Positions 34,410 to 46,813 are shown, numbered from the stretch's first letter. The stretch: DNA of 64,000 nucleotides from Polytrichum commune (GCA_950295325.1 OX485803.1:26846001-26910000); one strand, 5' to 3'. Numbers and translations: made by a program. The notes: generated by a model from the letters alone, not told the origin.

Positions 34410-36202
34410 AACCCAGTCGTGGTTGCATGCAAAATACGTTTGGATGAATGAGAACGCGCATCACAAGAGAACGGAGCCATGGTTGCCTATCTAAGAATGT
34501 TTGCGACCATGGACTCATACTTTCTAAGGCCACCCAAAAGTCACATGCATCATTGCACGTAATTTGGGTGTCCAAGTAACTCTGCAAATGTCTTATATGT
34601 TCCTACCCCCTTTTAACATGATATTACTCAACTGATGAGTTGTGTTCAACTACTTTGACTTCAGATTCAGTATGAAGCACTAGGATTTTGGCATTTGGAT
34701 GCTTTACTCTCGAATCTACTATAGGATCCATGAATAGAACTCATCAACTGAGTAATTTTATGAACCAACACTGTAGCAATTTGCAATAAGAAAGCCACCA
34801 TTCATGAATACATCATTTAGCTTCCAAATGTTGTACGTTTGGTCTTTGATTAAGCCAAGTAGAGTTTGTCCTTACATATATTTTTCCCCTAAATTATGTA
34901 TTAGAATATCATGTCAGTAACCAATAAGACTTGCTTGGTTTTGATTCCTACTGTGGCTTGAATCATCTCTACTTTTGACCACAAAAGACAGTGCATTATC
35001 ATAAATCATGTAATTGGAATGCAATCATTCTTTTGAGTGATTGGTTGTATATACTATCATCATAAAATCGCCATTTATTATTACGCCTTGCTAGCATTTG
35101 ACTTGCAATTGAAAGGGGAGTTCAACGCATCTTAGCATGTATACAAAATGAAAATAAGTTAAGAATTTTCAAAGTCTTGCCTCTAGGTGTAACCCAAACT
35201 AGACCCTACATTCTCATAGGCTTTTATGTTCTCAACATGTACATCTTCGTAATCAATATCTAGGTCTCAAAGTAGCTTTTAATCAAAATGTTTGGGGTCA
35301 CTTTCTTGCTGCTTTGAGCCAAGGTTGTTTTTGGGTATTTCTACCTTAACTTACAAGCTTGAGTATTCTGTAAAGTATCATCTCAACTGAAGAATTTGCC
35401 CAACCTAAACAATGGAATTTATGGTCAATGTAAGTCAGTGACTAACTTGCTAGCAAGAATCTCTGCAACTATAACAAAGCTGTCATCTTTGCTTGTAGCC
35501 ACATCATTTCCAATGGCCAAGTTGTTGACGAGCATAACTTTTTGTCACATTGATGGCTGGATTATACTTCATGAACCTGCCATGGTTATCGCCTTCCAGG
35601 ATTAACAGAGCTCCTTGACTGCCACACTTCCAAAGGGTTTTCAGATCAATACAGTTATTTGTAAAGTCCCTTAAAAAGGGACACAGCTGTGAGTTTGATC
35701 CTTCTTTGAGAAACTTTTCTATTACAAGTTTGACAGCTCATCATGTAATAGAGCCTATTTTGAATGTTGGGTGAAATTTTTAGGATCTCCTCTTTCCATT
35801 TTTAACTCCTAAACTCTCAAGCCTTCTTATTCCCTTTTAGGCATTTTCGAAACCAATTCTAAACATTACTATTATATAGCAAAATAGTGTATGTGTTCTT
35901 GAAATTCAACCATATGGATGTGAACTAGATTACCATATATTTTTGCTAAGAAAATTTAAAATCAATTAGACAACATCGGCTAGATCATAATGACATATGA
36001 ACATGGCCTTCATCCTGGGAGCAACTAGAGAAAATTTTGAAATTTTTTGTTTCTTGAACATTTTGGTCATGCCACAAATTTCAGAAAGTTGGCAAATTTG
36101 CCATAATATGTTATGTGGATGACAAGTGAGCTACTCCCAGAATTTTGGGGTTTTTGGAGCAAATTTAGAAGAATTATGTCATCCTCAAAGTTGGAAAGGC
36201 CA
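34410..36202. other. Intergenic, nothing recognised
   Basis: AT-rich DNA without supported genes or obvious repeats. Confidence 0.45.
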
Positions 36203-37834
36203 TGTCGCGCACCTCTCCATGAGTGCCCGAAACACCATAGGCACAAGGGGGACCCTGGAGTGACACCAAGGACTTGTGGCGCCGTTGGTGAGAGGGCCCA
36301 AGTGATCCTAGTGTGGATGAAGGCCCTGGGTGTTGGGAACGCCTCCCACTCATGGAGACTAGGAGTCATGAGGAAAAGGCCATTACCTATGCGTAGCTTA
36401 TGGCGTGTGCATTCTAGAATGCTCAAGAACACCTCAATCGGAGGTGTGAGCTAGGAGATATGGCAATTTGAGTAGGGTGTTGTCCCGGGACCTATGTTCG
36501 GGGAAAACCGACGGCTAGTTCATTATCAGCCGATGGATTTCCCCTCATGGCCGGTCCAAATTTCCAACCATCGGATGGCAATCCGACTGTAATTTCAATC
36601 CTCCGGCAATTAGCCGATGGACTAGAAAATGTCCCGGAAATGTGGCCGATTCTTCCTTGTGACATACTGGATTTTAGCCGGAGGCATCCATAGCACTATT
36701 TGTCTGGGGCATCTGATGATGCACTTGAGGAAGTACCCTAAACCTTAAACTTTTTGAATTATGCAACCTTTCCATGACCAAATCCAATTGCTTCTATGAA
36801 GAATTGGGGGACCCTTGGCCTTCAAGCGGTGAAGGCATTGCTAGGTTCAATTCCTGCCAAGGATATTAACTCTTCAAATTTAAAGTTTTGAACATGCCTT
36901 TCTTTTCACTTATTCAAGATTTTATACTAAGAAATGATTTCTAATAAATTTTCATACATTTTAAAACAATTAGTGTCGATATGAATTCCATTTAATCGGA
37001 TATTGGCCAATGAAAATATGATAATATAGGCAATTGGCCGATTGAATTTACAAAAGACCAGCTCTTGCCGATGTAAATTGGAAAAAATCCGACCCTTCGT
37101 AGCAACTACCGGCAATTAGCCAATAAGGCTTCAAAAACTTCCCGAACTCTACCCGGGACAACGCCCTGGTACAACAGTGGCCTGGGAGTGGCTCCCGGGA
37201 CTACCAAGGTTTGAACAGGCATAACTTCCTCAATACTAGCCCGAATGGGGCAATTAAGGAGTCCATAAGCATTTACGTGAAGTGTAGATGCAGATGAAAT
37301 GGTTGCTTGTTAGCATTAGAGATCATACAAGGAAGTTATGGTGTTCTGAAGTTGCTGGGGGTTTCTAGTTCCAGCGGCTAAGGAGAAATGTGTACTTGGC
37401 CCCAACTCTTGGTAGAGACAAAAGGATTCTTGACAGTGGGGTAACGGCCCTACCAAAAGTCCTAGAGGCTTGAATGGGACAGGCGCCAAACCCACCCGAG
37501 GCTGAACGGCACGGCCTCCATGGGTATTGGCCCAACATGGGGACATAGTTGCCGGCTATGGTTCGGGTTGTTGTAATGTTGCTCCGGTAATACAATGATC
37601 AACTAAAGATTGGACTTCCATAGATGAAAGTCCACATCTTATCATTGGTTACCGATGAAGCGGTGAGTTCTGAATGCAAGTGTATGAGGGTTGGTTCCCT
37701 TCCTATGAACTAAGAGGTTCGCGGTATGGGAAGCTACTCATTAGCATGGCGGAATGCGAAGGGTTAGCACTCGTGACCCTTGCTAAAAATGAAAATGGTC
37801 AAAATTGTTAAGACGGCTAGCAAGGGTGGTGACA
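36203..37834 (+). repeat. Gypsy LTR interrupted by a hAT-like element
   Basis: LTR sequence of the same family as 39927-40922, starting TGTCGCGCACC and ending GGTGGTGACA. Without the insert it is about 964 bases, full LTR length, with no internal region beside it, so probably a solo LTR. Flanking pentamers GGCCA and AACCA match at three of five positions, a weak target duplication. Confidence 0.75.
36492..37151. mobile_element. Non-autonomous hAT-like element, 660 bp
   Basis: It is flanked by an 8-bp duplication CCCGGGAC (36484-36491 and 37152-37159). The termini are short inverted repeats: left CTATGTTCGGG, right (reverse complement) TAGAGTTCGGG. Eight-base duplications and short TIRs fit hAT. 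Inside, CCGGCAATTAGCC-type segments recur near both ends (36603 and 37110). It has no transposase. Confidence 0.8.
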
Positions 37835-38137
37835 AACCACATGAAGTCATTTTGGGAGATATCCCCTTTTTCATGGAGCAAGCAACATGTGCACTCATTT
37901 GTTTTCTTCCAAACCCATTATGTCAAATTGTGCACAACCGTCATCTTATCCTAAGGAAAAAATCCCCACCCAAATTGGGCATCATAGGTGAAAGATATTG
38001 GTTCCTAAATTTGTATTCTAAGTTTGGGCAACACACATAACCGCCTCCAAAAACAAGAAACACCAACCTAACAAAAAATCCCACATGCTTAGAGTATGAG
38101 GATATATATGTACTTTTGGCCCACATGGTAGTAGGCA
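37835..38137. other. Intergenic, nothing recognised
   Basis: Short unassigned stretch between two LTR-derived segments. Confidence 0.4.
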
Positions 38138-38620
38138 CCACCCTAATATCACGACCCTTACTAGCTGTGCTTAACTTATCTTGACAATTTTTCAATTATA
38201 GCATGTGTCACGAGTGCTTACCCTTTACATTATATCCATGTGAATGGTTAGCTACCAATACCTTGGACCTCCAAGCTCATAGGTGGGTGAACAACCCTCC
38301 TACATTTTCATTCAAGGCTCTACCCTTAGTAGGTAGCCAATGGTTAGATGTGGAAATCCAATCTTGAGTTGATCATTGCGTTGTGGAAGTAACACTACAA
38401 CACCCTGAATCATACATGGAGGCCATGCTGTTCCGCCTCCAATGGGGTTGGTCAGCAACACTGCCTCACACATATAAGCCTCTACGTCTTTGGGCAGGGC
38501 CCTATCCCACTATCAAGTAACATTTTGTCTCTTTCCTAAGAGTTGGGGCCAGGTAGAAATTTTTCATTAGTCGTTGGGCTTGGAGTCCCCCAGCAGCTTC
38601 AAACCTCCATAACTTTGTTT
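38138..38620 (-). repeat. Diverged reverse-oriented LTR fragment
   Basis: Reverse complement shows family LTR landmarks in order: the AGAGTTGGGGCCA-type block (about 38540 on the plus strand), the TTATATGTGTGAGG block and the terminal third of the LTR up to about 38150. It is heavily mutated and 5'-truncated. Confidence 0.6.
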
Positions 38621-39209
38621 AAAAACCTTTGATTCTATCAAGCAACAAGTCTAATATGTCAGATACATTGTCATTTAAGTTTATTCTAGCCCATCCCATA
38701 CAAAAGATACAGTCCCCAATTTCAACAAGTGTGGTAAAACCTTGGGCTTTGAAGGTGACTACCTATATGAGTACCCCGGCCCATTGCTTTGAACTTAAGG
38801 AAGGCATATCCAAAACCAACACATAATCTAAAATCACTACTATGTATCATATACTACACAACAAACAACGTGGTGGTAGTGAGGTAGTCACATCGTTTCT
38901 CCTTGTTTTGGAAAAGTGGCGGACCTACAATATATTAATGTTTCACATGCACAAGTCCAAAGGGCTAGGACGGCACATGCCCATACTAATTGGCATAAAT
39001 TTGAATACCCCAAAATGACTATACTAAAATTTTGTAGGTTGTAGATGAATTTATAATTTTTTGGAAATTCTTGGTAGACCATGTATAGATTTGCTAATTT
39101 ATGGAACAAAATTGAAGTTTTCCAAGCTATTTAACTTGCCTGAAATAACAAAACTTTCTTAAAGTGTTGTTTGAGAGTCAACTATCTTATATAAGATAGA
39201 AGGTGCTAA
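38621..39209. other. Intergenic, nothing recognised
   Basis: AT-rich DNA without supported features. Confidence 0.4.
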
Positions 39210-39880
39210 AACCAACACCCCACCCAAAACCAACACCTATAAATGCCTCCCAATTGCCAACACTCTTCTACCTTGAACCGTCCCCACGGTGTAGGAGTGT
39301 TCATGCCCATGGAGTGATGGTTTTAGGTGCCATTAGTGGCGCCACCTTATATTGGCCTCCACTACCTCCATGCAGGGTAGGTAATGGGCTTCACTCTATC
39401 TTGGGTTGGTTCAAGGTGGGTTTAGGATGACTTGCCAATGCCTTTCAACGCCCTTCAACGCTACGTCCCTTGCGCCCCGCGCGAAGCTCACAACTCACCT
39501 ACACAAGCCACTTGTCTAGGTGAGTCCACATTGTTAGCAACTTAGGATCTTCTCATCGTAACACTCGTGGGGTCCTCACTAGTCAACCCACGGGCCACCC
39601 TGGTCTCCTGCGTGGTCCCAAAGTGCGGGCCTTCCCACACGCCCCGCGTGTGCTCCGAGTCCCTTAGGTCCTCTCCCATTAGCCCTCGCGGCTAAGCCCT
39701 TTGTGCACCCCGCACGGGTCACCCTACCTCTACGCTTAGTTCACCCGCCTAAGCGTAGATTCCCAACCGGGTTCAACCCAACACACTAAGGGGTGCAGCT
39801 AGCTGCACACCCAAACCCCTTAGGTGTCCACCCGCCCTAAGGCTAACGTCTGTTCTAAGGGGGCCTTACATCCTCCCCCA
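39210..39880 (-). repeat. 3' LTR and polypurine tract of a second, reversed gypsy family
   Basis: On the minus strand the sequence reads ..KCFKWGRM* then AAGTGGGGGAGGA directly before TGTAAGGCCCCC, the usual polypurine tract/LTR border of plant chromoviruses. The LTR then extends down to about 39210 (outer border uncertain). Its internal region continues rightwards and is interrupted by the young element at 39927. Confidence 0.55.
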
Positions 39881-39921
39881 CTTAAAACACTTGATGTCCT
39901 CATCAAGTCTTTGGTATGACT

Positions 39922-39926
39922 CTCTT
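39922..39926. repeat. Target-site duplication of the young gypsy element, left
   Basis: CTCTT, repeated exactly at 46809-46813. Confidence 0.92.
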
Positions 39927-40922
39927 TGTCGCGCACCTCTCCATGAGGAGTGCCCGAAACACCATGGGCACAAGGGGGACCCCGGAGTGACACCCGGGAC
40001 TTGTGGCACCGTTGGTGAGAGGGCCCAAGTGATCCTAGTGTGGGTGAGGGCCCCGGGCGTTGGGAACGCCTCCCACCCACGAAGACTAGGAGGCACAAGG
40101 GTAAGGCCATGAGTTATGCGTAGCTCATGGCGTGGTGATTCTAGAAAGCTCAAGAACACCTCAATCGGAGGTGTGAGCTAGGAGTTATGGCCATTTGAGT
40201 GGGGCGCTGTCCCGGGACAGCGCCCTGGTACAGCAGTGCCAGGGAGTGATTCCCGGGACTGCCAAGGTTCAAACAGGCATAACTTCCTCAATACTTGCCC
40301 GAATGGGGCAAGTGAGGAGTCCATCGACATCTACGTGAAGCGTACATGAAGATGGAGTGGTTGGTTGTTATGATCAGACATCATACAAGGAAGTTATGAT
40401 GGTCTGAAGCTGCTGGGGAATTCTAGGCCCAGCAGCTAAAGGAAAATGTCCACTTGGCCCCAACTCTTGGTAGAGAGACAAGAGGTTGGTTGACGGTGGG
40501 GTAGGGGCCCCGCGTGAAGTCCTAGAGGCTTATATGGGTGAGGTGGTGTGGCCTCACCCACCCGAGGCCGAACGGCACGGCCTCCATGGGCTTTGGCCCA
40601 TTGTGAGGCCATAGTTGCCTAGTATGGTTCGGGTTGTTGTAGTGTTGCTCCGGCAACGCGATGATCAACATAAGATTGGACTTCCATGGATGGAAGTCCA
40701 CATCTAAGGATTGGTTACCGATAAAAGGGGTTGGTTACCGATTAAAGGGGTGAGTCCCGAAATCAAAGTAGGAGGGTTGGTCCCCCTCCTATGAACTAAT
40801 GGTCCGGGGTTAGAGGAGCTAACCATTAGCATGGCGGTATGCGAAGGGTTAGCGACTCGTAACCTTTCCTAGAATTGAAAATTGGCAAGATGGTCAAGGG
40901 GGGGCTAGCAAGGGTTGCGACA
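39927..40922 (+). repeat. 5' LTR of the young gypsy element
   Basis: TGTCGCGC..TTGCGACA. It contains a perfect 24-base palindrome at 40202-40225 centred on CCCGGG. Antisense ORFs inside (such as MFLSFLESPRHELRITHG) recur in every copy only because the LTR recurs. Confidence 0.95.
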
Positions 40923-40924
40923 CG

Positions 40925-40936
40925 TGGTATCAGAGC
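40925..40936 (+). other. Primer-binding site
   Basis: TGGTATCAGAGC, complementary to the 3' end of plant initiator tRNA-Met, two bases after the 5' LTR. Confidence 0.92.
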
Positions 40937-41599
40937 AGGGTTCCAAATTTTGAGCTCACACTTTGAGGGAAACATGGCTATCAAAAATACGGGTTGTGAT
41001 GGTGAGCCCGGGGTTTCCAAAAGGTTGTGAGGCTCAAATTGGAACAAGGATCATGTGCAAATGGAGTTTGACCATACCATTGATTTTAATGGTAATGGTG
41101 GGCATGAGGGTGGATTCGGTGAGGAAAATGGAGGTGTCTTCTGAAAGGGCTCCCGCAAACCTCAAATAGTATTTGGGGTCTAGAATACCGAATGCACCCA
41201 AAACCTTGGAGGGTATTAATGTTGGATTGAAATTTCAATTCGAGATGCTTTGAAGGTTCGGATGTTGAAATGAACTTGGTACTAATGAGGCACCCGGGGC
41301 CTCTTAAGGCCTATGTGCGCTATTCAAACACACAAATAAAGGATACACCTAAAACGGATGAGCTTTCTAAGAAATGCATCGTTTTAGGTGGGGTTTTAAA
41401 AGCGGGTGGTGGATGCCTTGTTTAAGTCCCCAAGGCTTCTTGAGGACATGGTGGGGATCATCAAGTTTGCAAGATCATTGAATCCGATGGTCCCGAAGAA
41501 AAGTTTGGCGGCGCATCACCACAAGTGGCTTTAGCCAAAGTAGGTCCCAAAGAAATGAGTGCAAATTGTTTGGTCCATTTTACTTAGGCAAAACATGTT

Positions 41600-41920
41600 G
41601 GTGCCGCTAACGGAATGTTGAAAGGTGGCTTTATGCTTACAAGGCAAATCATACTCATGCCGCGGACGGAATGTTGGGAGGTGGGTTTGTCCTACCAAGG
41701 CAATTCATGTTCGTGCCACAGACGGAGTGTGGGAAGGTGGCTTTGTGCTATCAAGGGAAAACATGTTTGTTTTGCGGACAAACTATTAGAAATTGTTTTT
41801 GTGGCACTAAATCAATTCGTCCCACGGACGGAATGTTAAAAGTTGGCTTTGCGGACCGAGCCAAAACATATTGTTGCGGTGGACCGAGAATTAAATGGTG
41901 GCTTTGTGGCCAAGGCTAAT
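41600..41920 (+). repeat. Minisatellite in the gag region, about 56-bp units
   Basis: Five to six diverged units contain GCGGACGGAATGTTG.. followed by GGTGGCTTT and a CA-rich end. It lies in the decayed gag region; nearby gag sequence is not readable as a protein. Confidence 0.75.
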
Positions 41921-42573
41921 AGCCTTAAGCCAAGGCCAAGTCATGTATACCTTGAGGCTCAAATGAATGGGAGATATGTCTCATGAGTTGTCAAATAGGC
42001 AACGGACTCTTTCATGAGCCCAAAGCTCACAAGGGGGTTGGGGCTTGCCGACGGGTAGAGCCGGCAAGCCCACCAAGGTACGGTTTGCAAAGGGCGAACC
42101 ACATGAAGCAAAGGAGGCGGCGATGCATGTAACCTTTTGATGTGGGACATTAGATTTTTGTCAAGATTTCACTCTATGTGAAATAAATGAGGTGCATGTC
42201 ATTGGAAAGGTCACCTTCTTTGAAACTCACATGAGAGATGTGAGGTGCAAGCCGGTGTGCTTGCGGTGCATTATGATGTGTCATAATGGCAAAGAGATGA
42301 AGTTCAAATTGATAAGCACTCTTATGGTAGGAGGACCCAAGTTAAATTTGGTCTTAATGGACCAAATGAAAAATGGCCAACATAATGGTCGTGGTTCAAT
42401 TGGAGCAACTCGATAGAACTTATGGGGAGGCTAGGAAAGATGGGCCTCCCCTAAACCACTTTGGTGGGATGTTGGTGAGAGACAATGATGTATTCACCAA
42501 TGTGTTGCCCAAAAGTTACCGCCAAGGAGTGAAAAATAACTTTGCTCCACAAGAGATTGAGTTCTAGAAGTAT

Positions 42574-43450
42574 GTGGTGACAAAGGAAGTTGGTGACAAA
42601 CATGAAGAATATCAAGGCCATCCAAAAGGAAAATTGGTCCTTGACTCAAGAAAAGGGCTTAGGTCATTTGTTGGCCTAGCCAACTACTACCACCACTTCA
42701 TTCGAGGTTTTTCTAAGGTTGCTAGGACCTTAGTCAAATTGTTGAAAAGATGGCTATCCCAAGAGTGGGATGAGCCTTGCCACCAAGTCCTTGAGGAGCT
42801 CAAGACCAAGTTCTCTACACCGCCCGTGCTCAAGTTCGCGGACTTTGACAAACCTTTTGAGGTGCATACGGGGGCGAGTGACTTTACCATTGGCGGATGT
42901 TGATGCAAGATGTATGGCCATTGCATATGGGAGCATGAAGGTCGATGATTGTCCGACCTTGTCCAACTTGTGAAAGAAATGGCTATCCCAAGAGTGGGAT
43001 GAGCCTTGTCACCAAGTCCTTGGGGAGCTTAAGACTAAGTTCTCTTCGCCGGCCGTGCTCAAGTTCGCCAAGTTTGACAAACCTTTTAAGGTGCATACGG
43101 GGGCGAGTGACTATGCCAATGGCGGATTGTTGATGTAAGCTTGATGGCCATTGCATATGAGAGCATGAAGCTTGGTGGTTGTCAAAAAAGACAACTAATT
43201 TATGACAAAGAACTTATTTGCCGTAGTGCATTGCTTGAAGATGTGGCGACATTATTTGGGGTCGCACAAAACAAAGGTCTACCTGGACAATGTGTCCTAA
43301 AAGTATTTTAACATTTACAAGCGCAAGTGAACGCCAAGTCATTGCGGTGGCATGATAGTTTGGTGCTTATGAAGGTGGATTTGGTCCACAAACCGGACCG
43401 TGGAAATGTGGTGCCGGATGCGCTAATTAGACGGGAAGAGTTCCAAGCAA
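42574..43450 (+). pseudogene. Gypsy RT/RNase H remnant with internal tandem duplication
   Basis: About 42640-42900 reads SFVGLANYYHHFIRGFSKV, then VLKFADFDKPFEVHTGASDF, the C-terminal RT and start of RNase H. A 230-base duplication repeats the block beginning GGCTATCCCAAGAG at 42750 and 42980. From 43200 RNase H continues (VVHCLKMWRHYLGSHKTKVY, later VVPDAL) with stops between. No complete RT palm motif (YxDD) is present, so the upstream RT is deleted. Confidence 0.75.
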
Positions 43451-43779
43451 TGAGAACCATCCAAACCTTGTGGCTAATGTGTGCCAGCGGAATAAACTTG
43501 TGATGCAAGATACGGGAGGGATAAATTAACTACCCCGAGGCACAAAAGCTTTTAGGTAAGCTTCGCAAGAGCAAGGTGCTCAAAGAGGTTAAGTTGGTGG
43601 ACGGATTGTTCAAGTGTAAGCAAAGTCGGGTGTATGTGCCTCAAGGCAAGTTGAGGCTATCGGTTTTGAAGGAAGAATGTGATAGTCCTATTGCCAGCCA
43701 TAGAGGAGAAAGAAAAAAATTGCCATAGAATGGCATCAAGGAGGTTCCATTGGCGGTACATAAAGGAGGATATAACCCA

Positions 43780-44534
43780 CTTTGTGAAGGCTTGAATTAA
43801 AGTGCCAAGTGAACCGAGCCTCTTACCAAAAGCAAGGCGGTTTCTTGCAACCGTTGCCTATCCCGTCGGCGCCATGGCATAGTATGTGCATGGACTTGAT
43901 CACAAGTTTGCCGGAGTCACATGGGTATGATGCCATCTTGTTGATGGTATAGCGGTTTGCCAAGTTGGCACACATGGTGCCGATTGTGGGAACCGCCACC
44001 GCGTTGGAGACCGCATAGTCTTTTCTCAAAGGATGGTTGAGGCACCACGGGTTGCCAAGAGTGATTGTGTGGGATCAAGATCCAAAGTTCACAAGTGCAT
44101 TTTCAATGCATTTCTCTAAGGAGGTCGGAATGAAACTAAGGTTTAGCACGGCCTTGCATTCCCAAATGAATGGGAAAGCGGAGCATGTGAATGGAGTCTT
44201 GAAGCAATACTTGAGGAACTTGGTGGGGGCGGACCAAGGAGATTGGGCGGACTATGTGGGTCAAGCGGAGTGTAATTGCAATGTAGCCACGCACTTGGCT
44301 ACCAAGGGGTGGTCTTTCGTGGTGGCTTATGGAGTGGATGCGCTCCAACCTATTAACCTAGCTCTCGAGGGGGCACATTCAACACTAGAGTTCAACCAAG
44401 ATGGGGAGGACTTGGCCAAGGATGGTAAACAAGTCTTGGAGATGACCAAGTTGTTGGTGGAGAAAGCCCGAAGGTGCTACGGAGTGCAAATCAATGCCGG
44501 AAGACGCAAAGTGGAGTATGAGGTGGGCCAATAA
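43780..44534 (+). pseudogene. Gypsy integrase remnant
   Basis: The catalytic residues can still be placed: D in SMCMDLITSLPES (about 43890), D in VIVWDQDPKFTS (44067-44100) and E in NGKAEHVNGVL (about 44180). An open frame of 165 codons (44037-44534) covers the second half of the core. Upstream, stops and frame changes split the zinc-binding part from the core. Confidence 0.8.
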
Positions 44535-44998
44535 GGTGTTGTTGTTGAATGTGGACAACTTCACCTTCCCAAAGGCCTTACTCCAAAAGTTCATGTCCAA
44601 AATTGGAGCTTCGTTTTCCATTGTGGACCAAGTGTTCAAGGACATGTATAAGTTGGAATTACCGCCGGAGATCAAAGTACATCCGACATTTCATGTCTCA
44701 TTATGAAAGTCATTCTAGGACAACACCTTGTGGCCCGATCACAAGCAAGTGATTAGGCCACGTCCCGACCTTGTGGAGGTCATTTGGAACATGAGGTAGG
44801 AGGGCATCTTCAAGTGTAGGAAGCCCAAGTGAAAATGAAAGAAAATGTACAAAGGAGTACTTGGTGAAATGGTGACGATACCATGAGAAAGAAACCGCTT
44901 GGGTGGCGGCAAGAGACATGGTGAACACCAATGAATTGGTGAAGCACTTTGAAGAAACTAAGGCTAGACATTCCAATAAAATGAAGCGTAGGCATTGA
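44535..44998 (+). pseudogene. Integrase C-terminus and chromodomain remnant
   Basis: After a TAA the frame shifts. LPPEIKVHPTFHVSL at 44660-44703 is the usual linker before the chromodomain. EYLVKW, a TGA, then RYHEKETAWVAARDMVN (about 44850-44930) is a chromodomain with a stop in place of a residue, marking the element as a chromovirus. Confidence 0.75.
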
Positions 44999-45800
44999 TG
45001 AGGACATCAATCTCCTTTAGTGGGGGAGAAACGCTAGTAGCACACTTAGCTTCGAGGCTAATTGCTCCACAACATGAACTTGTTCTTTGGCTTGAGGAAA
45101 TAAAGTCCAAACTTTAGTGGTGCAAAGAGGAAAGTATGAGATGAGGTCCTAGTCTTGTACTTGTGCTTGGTTAGTGGAAGAGGGGGAATAGACATGCCAA
45201 ACCAGGTTGGGTAAGCCGAGTAATTGGGGGCCATGGCTTCGAGGGGCCTTGGATAAAACCAAGAAACTTCTTAGTTGTGGGCTTGTCCGGGCGGGGGCAA
45301 GGTGATGGCGCGTGCTCATAAAAGTGCTACCCACGAGCTAACGTGAGTTGGCGCATGGAAGTCATGAACCCATGTCTCGAAAGAGCAAAGTGGGAACCGA
45401 GTCGGGCGGGACTTGGCATCACCCCCGTGCGATCGAGGCGTGGCTTAACAATGGAAAGCCATCTCGGAGTTGCAACCGAGACAACTTAGTGGAAGCATTG
45501 AGGTCTCGCCTAGATGTGTCACGTTAGGCTAGTGGAGCCTAACGGGGGAGGCCCCAAAAGAGGGGCAACCCAAGTGAGTCCCAAAGTAGGTGGGTCTAGT
45601 GTAGGTTAGGTCCTTGGAGGAGAGATCCAAGGTCGCTAACGGACCACCTAGGAACCACACCTTTGGGACTATGCCAAATTTGAAGATGCATTGTGGGGGT
45701 CGCGCCCTAAGGTAAACACAATGCGGCACCATAGAGGATGGCAACTTGAGAATTGGTGTGCCGACTACGAGTATAGTCGATGAGGGCATCGACTCCGTTT

Positions 45801-45812
45801 GGTGGGGGTGAG
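45801..45812 (+). other. Polypurine-like tract
   Basis: GGTGGGGGTGAG directly before the 3' LTR; two T residues make it imperfect. Confidence 0.55.
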
Positions 45813-46808
45813 TGTCGCGCACCTCTCCATGAGGAGTGCCCGAAACACCATGGGCACAAGGGGGACCCCGGAGTGACACCCGGGACTTGTGGCACCGTTG
45901 GTGAGAGGGCCCAAGTGATCCTAGTGTGGGTGAGGGCCCCGGGCGTTGGGAACGCCTCCCACCCACGAAGACTAGGAGGCACAAGGGTAAGGCCATGAGT
46001 TATGCGTAGCTCATGGCGTGGTGATTCTAGAAAGCTCAAGAACACCTCAATCGGAGGTGTGAGCTAGGAGTTATGGCCATTTGAGTGGGGCGCTGTCCCG
46101 GGACAGCGCCCTGGTACAGCAGTGCCAGGGAGTGATTCCCGGGACTGCCAAGGTTCAAACAGGCATAACTTCCTCAATACTTGCCCGAATGGGGCAAGTG
46201 AGGAGTCCATCGACATCTACGTGAAGCGTACATGAAGATGGAGTGGTTGGTTGTTATGATCAGACATCATACAAGGAAGTTATGATGGTCTGAAGCTGCT
46301 GGGGAATTCTAGGCCCAGCAGCTAAAGGAAAATGTCCACTTGGCCCCAACTCTTGGTAGAGAGACAAGAGGTTGGTTGACGGTGGGGTAGGGGCCCCGCG
46401 TGAAGTCCTAGAGGCTTATATGGGTGAGGTGGTGTGGCCTCACCCACCCGAGGCCGAACGGCACGGCCTCCATGGGCTTTGGCCCATTGTGAGGCCATAG
46501 TTGCCTAGTATGGTTCGGGTTGTTGTAGTGTTGCTCCGGCAACGCGATGATCAACATAAGATTGGACTTCCATGGATGGAAGTCCACATCTAAGGATTGG
46601 TTACCGATAAAAGGGGTTGGTTACCGATTAAAGGGGTGAGTCCCGAAATCAAAGTAGGAGGGTTGGTCCCCCTCCTATGAACTAATGGTCCGGGGTTAGA
46701 GGAGCTAACCATTAGCATGGCGGTATGCGAAGGGTTAGCGACTCGTAACCTTTCCTAGAATTGAAAATTGGCAAGATGGTCAAGGGGGGGCTAGCAAGGG
46801 TTGCGACA
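45813..46808 (+). repeat. 3' LTR of the young gypsy element
   Basis: 996 bases, same length as the 5' LTR and matching it at every landmark I compared, including the palindrome at 46088-46111. Confidence 0.95.
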
Positions 46809-46813
46809 CTCTT

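Larger units (their letters stand above)
39927..46808 (+). mobile_element. Complete young Ty3/gypsy chromovirus-type retrotransposon
   Basis: It is 6,882 bases with LTRs of 996 bases each (39927-40922, 45813-46808). I could find no difference between the two LTRs by eye. It has a perfect 5-bp duplication CTCTT, a primer-binding site two bases after the 5' LTR, a G-rich tract before the 3' LTR, and pol in the gypsy order RT/RNase H, integrase, chromodomain. Internal frames are heavily interrupted, so the element cannot have moved itself with these proteins. It inserted into the reversed gypsy relic at 39871 and 46814. Confidence 0.95.
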
